Shown piece after piece: positions 9,944-18,021 of a DNA stretch of 56,599 bases (within the stretch, counting starts at the first letter, position 1; every line of letters starts with the position of its first letter). Origin of the DNA: Actinomycetales bacterium. GTDB taxonomy: Bacteria; Actinomycetota; Actinomycetes; Actinomycetales; Dermatophilaceae. The notes below the pieces were generated by a model. The model searched no databases and was not told where the DNA came from. It saw nothing but the letters and a program-made list of their open reading frames with translations. A program made the translations under genes and the position numbers. The stretch is from NCBI GenBank assembly GCA_016710645.1, contig JADJVI010000057.1:1-56599 (forward strand), in the 5' to 3' direction.

Positions 9944-10867
9944 TCAGGAATCGGCGGGCAGCCGCAGCAAGACCTGCAAGGAGCCGTCGGTCAACGCCAT
10001 CAAGGTGGCGATGGTCAGCATCACCCGGGCATGGATGAAGCGCGCCCGGTCGACCTCGTGCGAGGGCAGCGGGAAGAGCGCCTGCACGAGTTGCCGCGAG
10101 CGCCACAGGTCGTAGCCGAACGCCTGCGGGCCACCCAGGTCCGCAGCAAAACGGTTGGACGACAACGTGGTTCCCTCGACCAGGTTGACCACAACAAACG
10201 CCTCGCAGTGGCGACCGCGCAACACCGAGACACTCCCGGGCGCCTTGCGTTCGAGCAGGTCGAGGATCTCGCCGCGACCGTGGAAGTAGGCCACCGAACG
10301 GCTCTGCAGCACCAACCCGGCGCCCATAACCCGCAGATAGTGATCGCGGTTGAAATCGGTGTCGAGGATCGTCTTGACCAGGCGCTTGTGATCTTCGACG
10401 AGGTGCGGATTGGTCATGCAGTCGAGCACCGCCCGCAGGCCGTCGATCGCCCCGCAGCCCACCCCATCGGCTTGATCGAGGTCGTCGCGATGGCCGCCCG
10501 GCGAAAGCCCCAGCCGCACGTAAGCCTCGATCATCAACTCGGCGTCACCGGTGAAAGTCCCCCGGGTGAGGTCGTCCTTGTCGACGCCCAGCCGATAGGC
10601 CAGCGCCGACCCGGGAGCCCCGCCGGGCACCTGCGGGCCCAGGTTGGCCTCGTCGAGTTCGGGGTCGTGTCGGCCGTCGATACAGCGGGTCTTGGCCCGC
10701 GGGTCGACCGAGACGTAATAGTCGTCGAGCGACGACACGACCTCGCCGAGCCGGGCGGCCACCCCGTCGGCCGACAGCGGCCCCGGCCACGACTTGTCCG
10801 AGAGGCGGCCCAGGGCAATGGTCCGGGGCCGGCTCAGGTCCGCATCGGGCACATGGTCGACGAGCAT
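9944..10867 (-). CDS. Unknown soluble protein with C-x-D-G-R / G-G-H / G-C-G motif set
   Basis: A 307-residue soluble protein with no membrane segment. The only striking signatures are KTRCIDGRHDPE (Cys62), LSPGGHRDDLDQADGVGCGA (His126, Cys138) and a conserved-looking N-terminal DDYYVSVDPR. A Cys followed by a His and a second Cys about 60 and 75 residues later recalls the metal site of cadmium/zinc carbonic anhydrases (CDCA-like), where the ligands are Cys, His and Cys in this order. This is resemblance of pattern only. The C-terminal half (residues 160-307) has no feature I know. It is divergent from rtcB with 111 bases between, holding one copy of the GGCATAC word. Conserved hypothetical is the safe name. 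Confidence 0.6.
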   Translation of the reverse strand: MLVDHVPDADLSRPRTIALGRLSDKSWPGPLSADGVAARLGEVVSSLDDYYVSVDPRAKTRCIDGRHDPELDEANLGPQVPGGAPGSALAYRLGVDKDDLTRGTFTGDAELMIEAYVRLGLSPGGHRDDLDQADGVGCGAIDGLRAVLDCMTNPHLVEDHKRLVKTILDTDFNRDHYLRVMGAGLVLQSRSVAYFHGRGEILDLLERKAPGSVSVLRGRHCEAFVVVNLVEGTTLSSNRFAADLGGPQAFGYDLWRSRQLVQALFPLPSHEVDRARFIHARVMLTIATLMALTDGSLQVLLRLPADS

Positions 10868-10978
10868 CTGCGCAGGTTACCGCGGCAAAACCGGGTGCGG
10901 GAGGTGAGTGGCACGGCATACGGTGGCCTGCTGGCCCGGCGAGCAGCGCCGGCGCCCCGACGAGGAGGTGACCTCACC

Positions 10979-12229
10979 ATGACCCTGCCCATCCACGAGT
11001 TCGAGACGACCCGACCCGAGTTCCCCACCCGCCTGCCCGGCACCGACGCCGACGTGCTCATGTGGGCCGACCCGCGTGAGGTCGAGCCCGCCGCGCTGGC
11101 GCAGCTGCGCAACATCGGGGCGCTGCCGTGGGTCGTCGGCGTGCGGGTCATGCCCGACGTGCACCTCGGCAAGGGCGCGACGGTCGGGTCGGTCATCGCG
11201 ATGTCGCAGGCGGTCGCGCCGGCGGCGGTCGGGGTCGACATCGGCTGCGGCATGGCCGCGGTGCGCACCAGCCTGCGCCTGGATGACCTGCCCGACGACC
11301 TGCACCCGCTGCGGGTGGCGATCGAGCGCGCGGTGCCGGTGGGTTTCGCCGGCCACCAGGTGCCGGTCGACCCGACCGGCCTCGGTATGCCGCGTGCGGA
11401 CTTCCCGGCGGAAGGCTGGGCACGCTTCTGGACCGGCTTCGATCAGCTCGACCAGCGGGTCGCCGACCAGGCCAAGAAGGCCCGCTCGCAGCTGGGCACC
11501 CTCGGCGGCGGCAACCACTTCATCGAGCTGTGCTCCGACGACGAGGGGGCGCTCTGGGTGATGCTGCACTCCGGGTCGCGGGGCATCGGCAACCTGCTGG
11601 CCCAGGCGCACATCGAGACCGCGCGGGCGCTGCCGCACAACGCCGACCTGCCCGACCGTGACCTCGCGGTCTTCCTCGCGGGCACGCCGGAGATGGACGC
11701 CTACCGGCGCGACCTGTTCTGGGCGCAGGACTATGCGCTGCGCAACCGCGCGGTGATGATGGCCCTGGTCCAGGGCGTCGTCGGTGGCTGGTTCCGCGAG
11801 CGGGGCCTGGCGATCGACTGGGGCCAGACCGTGCAGTGCCATCACAACTACGTGGCCGAGGAGTCCTACGACGGCATCGATGTGCTCGTCACCCGTAAGG
11901 GGGCGATCCGCGCCGGCGCCGGCGACCTCGGGCTCATCCCGGGCTCGATGGGCACGGGGTCCTATGTCGTGCGTGGCCTGGGCAACGAGGCGTCCTACTG
12001 CTCGGCCTCGCACGGCGCCGGGCGGCGGATGTCGCGGAACGCCGCGCGCAAGCGGTTCACGGCGGAAGACCTCGCCGCGCAGACCGCGGGGGTCGAGTGC
12101 CGCAAGGACGCTGGCGTCGTCGACGAGATCCCCGCGGCATACAAGGATCTCGACGCGGTCATCGCGGCCCAGTCCGACCTCGTCGAGGTCGTCGCGCGGC
12201 TGAGCACGCTGCTCTGCGTCAAGGGCTGA
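10979..12229 (+). CDS. rtcB: RNA-splicing ligase RtcB
   Basis: Joins RNA 2',3'-cyclic phosphate or 3'-phosphate ends to 5'-OH ends using GTP and Mn2+; used in RNA repair in bacteria. All family signatures are present: MPDVHLGKGATVG, AVGVDIGCGMAAV (metal Cys), LGTLGGGNHFIEL, MLHSGSRGIGN, VQCHHNYVAEE, IPGSMGTGSYVV and SASHGAGRRMSR, the last carrying the His that takes GMP. Length is 416 residues, typical of the short actinobacterial form. The ATG at 10979 follows GAGGAGG by nine bases. No archease or RtcA gene is adjacent, nor an RtcR regulator, so it appears to be a constitutive single gene. A long hairpin directly follows it (12278-12316). Confidence 0.96.
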   Translation: MTLPIHEFETTRPEFPTRLPGTDADVLMWADPREVEPAALAQLRNIGALPWVVGVRVMPDVHLGKGATVGSVIAMSQAVAPAAVGVDIGCGMAAVRTSLRLDDLPDDLHPLRVAIERAVPVGFAGHQVPVDPTGLGMPRADFPAEGWARFWTGFDQLDQRVADQAKKARSQLGTLGGGNHFIELCSDDEGALWVMLHSGSRGIGNLLAQAHIETARALPHNADLPDRDLAVFLAGTPEMDAYRRDLFWAQDYALRNRAVMMALVQGVVGGWFRERGLAIDWGQTVQCHHNYVAEESYDGIDVLVTRKGAIRAGAGDLGLIPGSMGTGSYVVRGLGNEASYCSASHGAGRRMSRNAARKRFTAEDLAAQTAGVECRKDAGVVDEIPAAYKDLDAVIAAQSDLVEVVARLSTLLCVKG

Positions 12230-12277
12230 CCGCGCGGGCCGGGAGGGGTGCTAACCGCAGCCCTCGCGGCTCACCCG

Positions 12278-12316
12278 GCTGCACGGCATACCGGCTTGGC
12301 GGGTATGCCGTGCAGC
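12278..12316. terminator. 15-bp hairpin built from the GGTATGCCGT word, between convergent genes
   Basis: The arm GCTGCACGGCATACC (12278-12292) and its exact complement (12302-12316) are separated by nine bases. It lies between the ends of rtcB and the lipoprotein gene and touches the stop codon of the latter, so it can serve both strands as an end signal. No T-run follows, so Rho-independent termination is not assured. Confidence 0.65.
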
Positions 12317-12964
12317 TCACCGGCGGGTCGGCGTGGGGGCTGCCGGGTCGAGGTGGGACTCCAACTCTGCCACCCGGAGCGTGTAGCCGTCGGGCACCAG
12401 CGCCAGCTTCTGGGTCAGCCGTGGCCCGGTGTCGAGGGTGTAGTAGCAGCCATCCACGGCGCAGCCCCCCTTGAGGTGGAAGCTGCCCTTGCGCAGATTG
12501 AGCGCGTGGCTGACGCCCGCCTGACTCCACCCAGCGGCACTCGTGGCTGACGCCATGGCTGTGACGACGCGGGGCCACTCCTGCTGCGGCAGGGTGCCAA
12601 AATTCACGATCATCTCGGCGCTCCACCAGCCGTCGCCATCGGTGTGCTCGGTCGTCGAGAAGGTCGCGCTCTGATAGCGAAGTCCGCTCTTGGCGAGCAC
12701 CTGGTCCCACTCGCCGGCCAGGCGTCGGCGCAGCTCATCACGGGCCGCCGTGGGGTCGGTCGGCAGATCGGTGATCGGTTCGAACGGACGGTTGGGGTCG
12801 GTGCTGGACACGGACGTGCCTCCCGGAGGGGTCGTGGGGGTGCCAGGTGGCGTCGGTGCGGAGGGTGTGCAGCCGGCCGCGAGCATGGCGAGCACGCCAG
12901 CAGAGGCGAGCCACGGCATACCCGGTCTGCGGGCGAGCCGGCGACGGTGCGGTGCGGTGCTCAA
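12317..12964 (-). CDS. Putative lipoprotein, unknown function
   Basis: A 215-residue exported protein. A basic n-region (HRRRLARRPG), a hydrophobic stretch (WLASAGVLAML) and the lipobox LAAGC place the lipidated Cys at about residue 32. Next comes a Pro/Thr/Ser-rich tether (TPSAPTPPGTPTTPPGG), then a globular part with two Cys in GGCAVDGCYYTLD. The start is TTG at 12964, overlapping the stop of the DUF1023 gene by 4 bases (TTGA). The alternative ATG 16 codons later sits inside a GGTATGCC word and would leave a shorter n-region. Co-translation with the two upstream genes suggests that the three proteins act together at the cell envelope. Confidence 0.75.
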   Translation of the reverse strand: MSTAPHRRRLARRPGMPWLASAGVLAMLAAGCTPSAPTPPGTPTTPPGGTSVSSTDPNRPFEPITDLPTDPTAARDELRRRLAGEWDQVLAKSGLRYQSATFSTTEHTDGDGWWSAEMIVNFGTLPQQEWPRVVTAMASATSAAGWSQAGVSHALNLRKGSFHLKGGCAVDGCYYTLDTGPRLTQKLALVPDGYTLRVAELESHLDPAAPTPTRR

Positions 12965-14844
12965 TGTTGGTGTCCTGCCGTCGGCGTGCGGGAGTTCTCG
13001 GGGTCCACGTCGATGCTGTAGGAACCACGGTAGGACGTGATGGTGTCGGTGCGCCGCCCCTCGGCGACCATGCCGTGATCGTCGAGCTGGTCCCCCTGCC
13101 CGGTGACGACATCGGCCATCGCGTAGAGCGATTCGCTGTGCGTGCCGTCGTCGTAATAACGAGAGTGGTCGTCGAACTGCCAGGGAAACCCGAAGTCGCG
13201 GTTGACGTTTTCGGCCTTGAACCGAGTGCCTCCGAACGAGTCGTAGGACGGATCTGACCCCAGCTGACCGTAGGTGGTCGTCACCACGTCGCGACTGGCC
13301 GACCCGACGTAGAGCTGGTCGTCGCGCAGGTGCAGGTCGGTGACCGAGTGGGCCTCGCCACCGACACCAGGGCTACCGATGAGGACCACCTGGTTGACCG
13401 AGTCCGCGAGGCCATAGCGCTGCAGCGCCAGGCCGGCGGTCGTGCTGCCGTAGGAGTGGGCCACCACAGTGACGTTCGGCGACCCGGCTCCGTGCGTGAC
13501 GCCCAGCGCCGCGACATCGGCCGCGAGCAGCCGCGCGCCAGCGTCGGCGTGGTCCTGGAACATGACGTTGCTGAACTCGGGAGCGTCGTAGCCCTGCCAG
13601 GCGATGACCGCCGTCTGGTGCGCAGGGTCGGCCGCGAGCGACTCGCGGTAGAGGGCGTAGGCATCTCCCCCGATCTGGTCCATCTTGCTCACTCGCGACT
13701 CCAACCCGGGCACGCACACGGCGATATTCGTCGCGGTGTCCGGGTTACCGAAGGCAATCGCCGCGCGGCCTTCACCGTGATAGAGGGTGGCGTCATAGGC
13801 CATGAGGAAGGTCGGTGGCGTGCCGTGCCCCATGCTCAGGGTGGCCTTGGTCTTGAGGGCGTCCTTGTACTGCTCCATGAGCTCGTCGGCCGCGGTGTCC
13901 AGGTCGATGTAGTAGCCGTGGTTGTCCAGGCCGAGGCGGCGCCGCTCCTCGATGGTGAGGTTGTCGAAGTCGTCGATCGAGTCCGGGGGCGTCACCCCGC
14001 GGTCGATGAAGTACTGCCGGTATCGCGCGAGGTCGCTGTCGAGCACGGTCTGATTGGCCCAGTCCCGATCGATGACCGGCACCCCGTTGGTGTTGCCCCA
14101 GAGCTTCGGCTCGGCAGCCAGCAGCGACTGCCGCTCCGACGGTGAGAGCGAGTCCCAGAACCGTTTGACGTCAGCCGCCGACGTCGGCATCGAGGAGAAG
14201 CCCGCCCGCCGGAGCATCTCCTCCTTGGTCAACATCCCGGGCAACTCACCGCCCAGCCGTGACAACCCGGCCCTCCCGCCCGGGAGTGCCTGCTGCCGGG
14301 CCAGCCCGGCCAGCACCGCCGCGCACTCGTCCCTCGCCCCGCGCACGCGACCGACGACGGCCCGGTATGCCGTGTCGATGTCGGCGACGCTGCCGTAGCC
14401 CACCTGCGAGCGCGCGGCCAGATAGTCGCTGTGCGCCCGGTCGTAGGCCACCTCTTCACGGGGCTCGATCCAGTCGCCGAACGCCGCGACCCGGCGCTCG
14501 GCTGGCGCGAGCACGGCATACGCGTGGTTGAGGTCGGTGATGGTGGTGCGCGCCCGGGTGAGGTCGGCTCGATACGAGTCCAACGCGGCAGCCGCCGATC
14601 CGAGCCCAGGGGGGAGGTCTGCGAGGAACGTGCGGACCCGGCCGGCGTGGTCATATGCCGTGTCACCGGCATTCCCCTGAGCCCACGCCGACCGGAGTTG
14701 CGGGAGGGCTCCGGACAACCGCTCGGACACCGATTCGGCGGCCTTGGTCTGGGTCTGCAAGGTCGAGACCAGCCCCGCCACCGCGGAGGGGTCATCGCCC
14801 GGGTAGGTGTAGTGCCCCGACCCGCCGCCCTCGTCGGGTCGCAT
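12961..14844 (-). CDS. DUF1023 alpha/beta hydrolase with WXG100-like N-terminal region
   Basis: A 627-residue protein. Residues 15-200 are helical, with QTQTKAAESVSERLSGALP and LRSAWAQG, resembling a long WXG100-type bundle. Residues about 330-590 form the DUF1023 hydrolase: the nucleophile elbow VVAHSYGSTTAGLAL holds the serine, preceded by AVIAWQGYDAPE and followed by VVLIGSPGVGGEA, with a candidate acid and His (DDHGMV) near the C-terminus. Such proteins are common next to small WXG100-like genes in actinobacteria and some act on the envelope; the substrate is unknown. No signal peptide is seen, so export, if any, would use a WXG-type route. It overlaps both neighbours (TGATG upstream, TTGA downstream), so the three genes form one operon. 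Confidence 0.85.
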   Translation of the reverse strand: MRPDEGGGSGHYTYPGDDPSAVAGLVSTLQTQTKAAESVSERLSGALPQLRSAWAQGNAGDTAYDHAGRVRTFLADLPPGLGSAAAALDSYRADLTRARTTITDLNHAYAVLAPAERRVAAFGDWIEPREEVAYDRAHSDYLAARSQVGYGSVADIDTAYRAVVGRVRGARDECAAVLAGLARQQALPGGRAGLSRLGGELPGMLTKEEMLRRAGFSSMPTSAADVKRFWDSLSPSERQSLLAAEPKLWGNTNGVPVIDRDWANQTVLDSDLARYRQYFIDRGVTPPDSIDDFDNLTIEERRRLGLDNHGYYIDLDTAADELMEQYKDALKTKATLSMGHGTPPTFLMAYDATLYHGEGRAAIAFGNPDTATNIAVCVPGLESRVSKMDQIGGDAYALYRESLAADPAHQTAVIAWQGYDAPEFSNVMFQDHADAGARLLAADVAALGVTHGAGSPNVTVVAHSYGSTTAGLALQRYGLADSVNQVVLIGSPGVGGEAHSVTDLHLRDDQLYVGSASRDVVTTTYGQLGSDPSYDSFGGTRFKAENVNRDFGFPWQFDDHSRYYDDGTHSESLYAMADVVTGQGDQLDDHGMVAEGRRTDTITSYRGSYSIDVDPENSRTPTAGHQH

Positions 14845-15149
14845 CAGCCGCCCAGCCGTTCCTGCATCCGCTGGAAGCGCACCGCTGCTACCTCGTCGGT
14901 GACCCGGTATGCCGTCGCCGCGTCACTCACCGCGCGGCCGAAATAGTCGAGGGCATTGCCGACCGCATGGGTCGCATCGGACCAGACGTCCCGGAAGAGA
15001 CCCAGCTCTGCCGCCACGGTGATCTCGGCGCCGGGGAGCCGCTGCGTCTTGATCCCGGACTCCACGGCAGCCACGGAAGGGGTCAGCGCCGTGATGGCCG
15101 CCCCTGCAGCGCTCAGCACCCCGGTCGAGACCTCGTAGTCATCGCGCAT
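14844..15149 (-). CDS. Small helical WXG100-like protein
   Basis: A 101-residue all-helical protein from ATG 15149, chosen over longer starts because AAAGGGGA sits just before it. It has two long helices around a turn containing FRDVWSDATHAVGNALDYFG, and the pattern of Ala and Val at heptad positions fits the ESAT-6/WXG100 fold, although the central motif is not a clean WxG. Proteins of this sort are usually the first gene before a DUF1023 hydrolase and may be its partner or secretion chaperone. No ESX secretion genes are in the window. It is the first gene of a three-gene operon whose promoter must lie in 15150-15366, shared with the divergent acyl-CoA dehydrogenase. Confidence 0.7.
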   Translation of the reverse strand: MRDDYEVSTGVLSAAGAAITALTPSVAAVESGIKTQRLPGAEITVAAELGLFRDVWSDATHAVGNALDYFGRAVSDAATAYRVTDEVAAVRFQRMQERLGG

Positions 15150-15366
15150 GGCTCCCCTTTCACCGTGGCATTCCCGAGGGTAGGCCACGACGCGGGCAGG
15201 TCGTATGGGCGTTCCTACTCACTTTGCTGTCGATGGCCCTGTCAAGCCAGGGTGACGCGGGTCTCCCTTGCGGTTGTTACTGGCCAGTAGCATCATGGGA
15301 AGCGTCACGGCATACCGTCGCGACGCTCTTTCCTGCCCGTCCCCGCCACCACCCGAAGGACACTCG

Positions 15367-17235
15367 ATGGGTCACTACCAGGCCAACGTCCGCGACATCG
15401 AATTCACCCTCTTCGAGGTCCTTGGGCGAGGTGAGATCCTCGGCACCGGCATCTACGAGGACCTCGACGTCGACGCGGCGAAAGACATCCTCGGCGAGAT
15501 CGCCCGGCTGGCCGAGAACGAACTGGCCGCGAGCCTGGTCGACTCCGACCGCAACCCGCCGGTCTACGACCCGGCGGCCAAGACCGTCGTCATCCCCGAG
15601 TCGTTCAAGAAGTCCTACCGCGCCTACCTCGACGGCGAGTGGGGCAAGCTCGACACCCCGGTGGAGCTCGGTGGCATGCAGGTGCCTCCGTCGCTGCGCT
15701 GGGCGGTCGCCGAGATGGTGTGCGGCGCCAACCCGGCCATCCACATGTATGGCGCGACCTTCTCGTTTGCCAAGTTGCTGTGGTTCCTCGGCACCGACGA
15801 GCAGAAGAAGCTCGCCAAGCTCATCGTCGACAACGCCTGGCACACGACGATGGTCCTCACCGAGCCCGACGCCGGCTCCGACGTCGGCGCCGGCCGCACC
15901 AAGGCCGTGCAGCAGCCCGATGGCACCTGGCACATCACCGGGGTCAAGCGGTTCATCACCTCGGGTGAGTCGGACATGTGCGACAACATCGTCCACTTCG
16001 TCCTGGCCCGGCCCGAGGGCGCGGGCGTCGGCACCAAGGGGCTGTCCCTGTTCATCGTGCCGAAGTACCACGTCGACCTGGAGACCGGTGCGCTCGGCGA
16101 GCGCAACGGCGTCTACGCCACCAACGTCGAGAAGAAGATGGGGCTCAAGGTTTCCACGACCTGCGAGCTGACCTTCGGCGACGGCGCGCCCGCGGTCGGC
16201 ACCCTGCTCGGCGACGTCCACGACGGCATTGCCCAGATGTTCTACATCATCGAGGGCGCCCGGATGTTCGTCGGCACCAAGGCCATCGCGACCCTCTCGG
16301 CCGGCTATCTCAACGCCCTGGCCTACGCCAAGGAGCGCGTCCAGGGCGCCGACCTCACCACCCCCTCCAAGGACGCCCCGCGGGTGACGATCACTCACCA
16401 CCCCGACGTGCGCCGCTCGCTGATGCTCCAGAAGGCGTATGCCGAGGGGTTGCGTGCGCTCGTGCTCTTCACCGCCATGCAGCAGGACACCGTGGCGCTG
16501 GCCACCGACGGCGACCCGACCCGTCACCCGGAGAAGGGCTCCCCCGCCGACCTGGCCGCCCGGATGAGCGACCTGCTGCTGCCCATCGTCAAGGGCCTGG
16601 GCTCCGAGCGCGCCTGGGTGTTGCTCGGCACCGAGTCGCTGCAGACCTTCGGTGGGTCGGGCTTCCTGCAGGAATACCCCGTCGAGCAATACGTCCGCGA
16701 CGCCAAGATCGACACGCTCTACGAGGGCACGACCGCGATTCAGGGACTGGACTTCTTCTTCCGCAAGATCGTCAAGGATCACGGCCAGTCGATGACCGCC
16801 CTGTCGATGCAGATCCAGCAGTTCGCCAAGGACCTCGGCACCAACGCGGGCGCCCTCGACGCCGAGCGCGAAATGCTCGGCAAAGCTTTGGAGAACGTCC
16901 AGGGCATCGTGGGCTTCATGGCGGGGGCGGCGTTCCAGAGCGACCCGCGGACCGGCGGCGACCTGCGCAACCTCTACAAGGTGGCCCAAAACACCACCCG
17001 CCTGCTGCTGGGTGCCGGTGACCTCGTCGTCGGCTGGCTGCTGTTGCGCCAGGCCGAGGTCGCGCTGACCGCCCTCGAGTCCGGGGCCAACCCCAAGGAC
17101 GAGGCGTTCTACCAAGGCAAGGTTGCCGCGGCCCGGTTCTTCACCCGCCAGGTGCTGCCGCGGCTTGCTGCCGAGCGGGCTATGGCCGAGGCCACCGACA
17201 ACTCATTGATGGACGTCCCGGAAGCCGCTTTCTGA
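15367..17235 (+). CDS. Acyl-CoA dehydrogenase, FadE5-like long form
   Basis: FAD enzyme that makes the first double bond in acyl-CoA beta-oxidation. At 622 residues it has the extra C-terminal domain of the FadE5/AidB-like group. Seen: an N-terminal extension MGHYQANVRDIEFTLFEVLG typical of that group, AWHTTMVLTEPDAGSDVGAG (FAD and substrate contacts), GVKRFITSGESDM, FGGSGFLQEYPVEQYVRDAK, and the catalytic Glu in TLYEGTTAIQGLD. ATG 15367 follows GAAGGA at the right distance. It stands alone and divergent to the DUF1023 operon. A TTTTGGTGTGG palindrome lies 40 bases after its stop. Broad chain-length use is known for FadE5; the preference here cannot be read. Confidence 0.92.
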   Translation: MGHYQANVRDIEFTLFEVLGRGEILGTGIYEDLDVDAAKDILGEIARLAENELAASLVDSDRNPPVYDPAAKTVVIPESFKKSYRAYLDGEWGKLDTPVELGGMQVPPSLRWAVAEMVCGANPAIHMYGATFSFAKLLWFLGTDEQKKLAKLIVDNAWHTTMVLTEPDAGSDVGAGRTKAVQQPDGTWHITGVKRFITSGESDMCDNIVHFVLARPEGAGVGTKGLSLFIVPKYHVDLETGALGERNGVYATNVEKKMGLKVSTTCELTFGDGAPAVGTLLGDVHDGIAQMFYIIEGARMFVGTKAIATLSAGYLNALAYAKERVQGADLTTPSKDAPRVTITHHPDVRRSLMLQKAYAEGLRALVLFTAMQQDTVALATDGDPTRHPEKGSPADLAARMSDLLLPIVKGLGSERAWVLLGTESLQTFGGSGFLQEYPVEQYVRDAKIDTLYEGTTAIQGLDFFFRKIVKDHGQSMTALSMQIQQFAKDLGTNAGALDAEREMLGKALENVQGIVGFMAGAAFQSDPRTGGDLRNLYKVAQNTTRLLLGAGDLVVGWLLLRQAEVALTALESGANPKDEAFYQGKVAAARFFTRQVLPRLAAERAMAEATDNSLMDVPEAAF

Positions 17236-17274
17236 CAGCTGCTCCTTGCCTGGCCGACCCCCCTTTCTACCCAC

Positions 17275-17324
17275 TTTTGGTGTGGTGGAATCAGCGCTAT
17301 AACGCCGAGTCCACCACACCAAAA
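17275..17324. repeat. 50-bp palindromic repeat, copy 1
   Basis: Arms TTTTGGTGTGGTGGA (17275-17289) and its exact complement (17310-17324) enclose 20 bases. The same ends and the same total length recur at 22071-22120 and 29602-29651. It lies between convergent genes, 40 bases after the dehydrogenase stop. The 3' end on both strands is AAAA rather than TTTT, so it is not a classical intrinsic terminator; a REP-like element is likely. Confidence 0.8.
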
Positions 17325-17343
17325 CTGACCACGGCTGAGGTGG

Positions 17344-17625
17344 CTAGTCTGGCTCGCCTGGCGGCATGGCCGAGGTGATCGGGTGGACCTCGACGTCCAG
17401 GCAGCTGGGCACGACCTCGGCGAGCTGTGCAACGAGGTCGTCCACGACGGCCTGGGCTGATTCTGGGGACTCATCGCGGACGAAGATGACCGAGCGCACC
17501 ACGCCCGGCTCGTCCGCGACGTAAAGGTGCGCCACAGCGGGGTGCTCGCCGAGGGTCCGAAGACCCTCGGCGAGCGAGTGCCGCTGGGCGGGGCTCAGCC
17601 CCACCGTGAGCGCGAACGGGAACAT
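17344..17625 (-). CDS. Small unknown protein, 93 residues
   Basis: From ATG 17625 the product runs MFPFALTVGLSPAQRHSLAE to a Pro-rich end PPGEPD. It is soluble and has an alternating beta/alpha pattern (VAHLYVADEPGVVRSVIFVR, then AQAVVDDLVAQLAEVVP), as in small ferredoxin-fold domains. I do not recognise the family. It begins four bases after the stop of the small secreted peptide gene and probably shares its message. Codon use with G/C in third positions supports a real gene. Confidence 0.5.
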   Translation of the reverse strand: MFPFALTVGLSPAQRHSLAEGLRTLGEHPAVAHLYVADEPGVVRSVIFVRDESPESAQAVVDDLVAQLAEVVPSCLDVEVHPITSAMPPGEPD

Positions 17626-17629
17626 CCGG

Positions 17630-17779
17630 TCACGGCTTGTGCTTGTCGGGCCAGTACACGTGACCGGTGGCGCTGGCCGTGACCGACGAGCCGTTGGCCG
17701 CGGGCGATGCGTGGGCTACTCCAGCACCGAGGCCGGTGACCACGACGACGAGTGCGGCGATCGAGAGAATCCTGTTCAT
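17630..17779 (-). CDS. Small secreted peptide, 49 residues
   Basis: ATG 17779 is preceded by AAAGGAAG at good distance, and the ribosome site decides this start over a longer open frame. The product has a clean signal peptide (MNRILSIAALVVVVTGLGAG, cleavage probably after AHA or ASPA) and leaves a mature peptide of only about 22 residues ending GHVYWPDKHKP. The function is unknown. It is the first gene of a minus-strand pair and faces the divergent two-HTH regulator at 18022, 240 bases away, which leaves room for a signal or pheromone role; that idea rests only on size and place. Confidence 0.6.
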   Translation of the reverse strand: MNRILSIAALVVVVTGLGAGVAHASPAANGSSVTASATGHVYWPDKHKP

Positions 17780-18021
17780 CTGCTGACTTCCTTTCCCCTG
17801 CGCCAGGTGTGGATGGGAGAGTTGACCTGGCAACAGCCAGAACAGTGCCGGTCGGCACCAGCGGGGACAACCCCCCTGAACCGGCCACAAGCGGCCGTGG
17901 CACATCTCGGCCATGATGGGCATGTCCGACATGTCGTCTTCGGGATCTCCCACTTCCCCGAGCCGCACGGCATACCGGCACGGCATGCCCGCAGTGAAGC
18001 TCGACCGACCTTGGGGGACGG

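Noticed and set aside
15277..17115. 612-codon minus-strand open frame opposite the acyl-CoA dehydrogenase
   Set aside because: The plus-strand frame has all FadE motifs and a ribosome site; the reverse frame has none.
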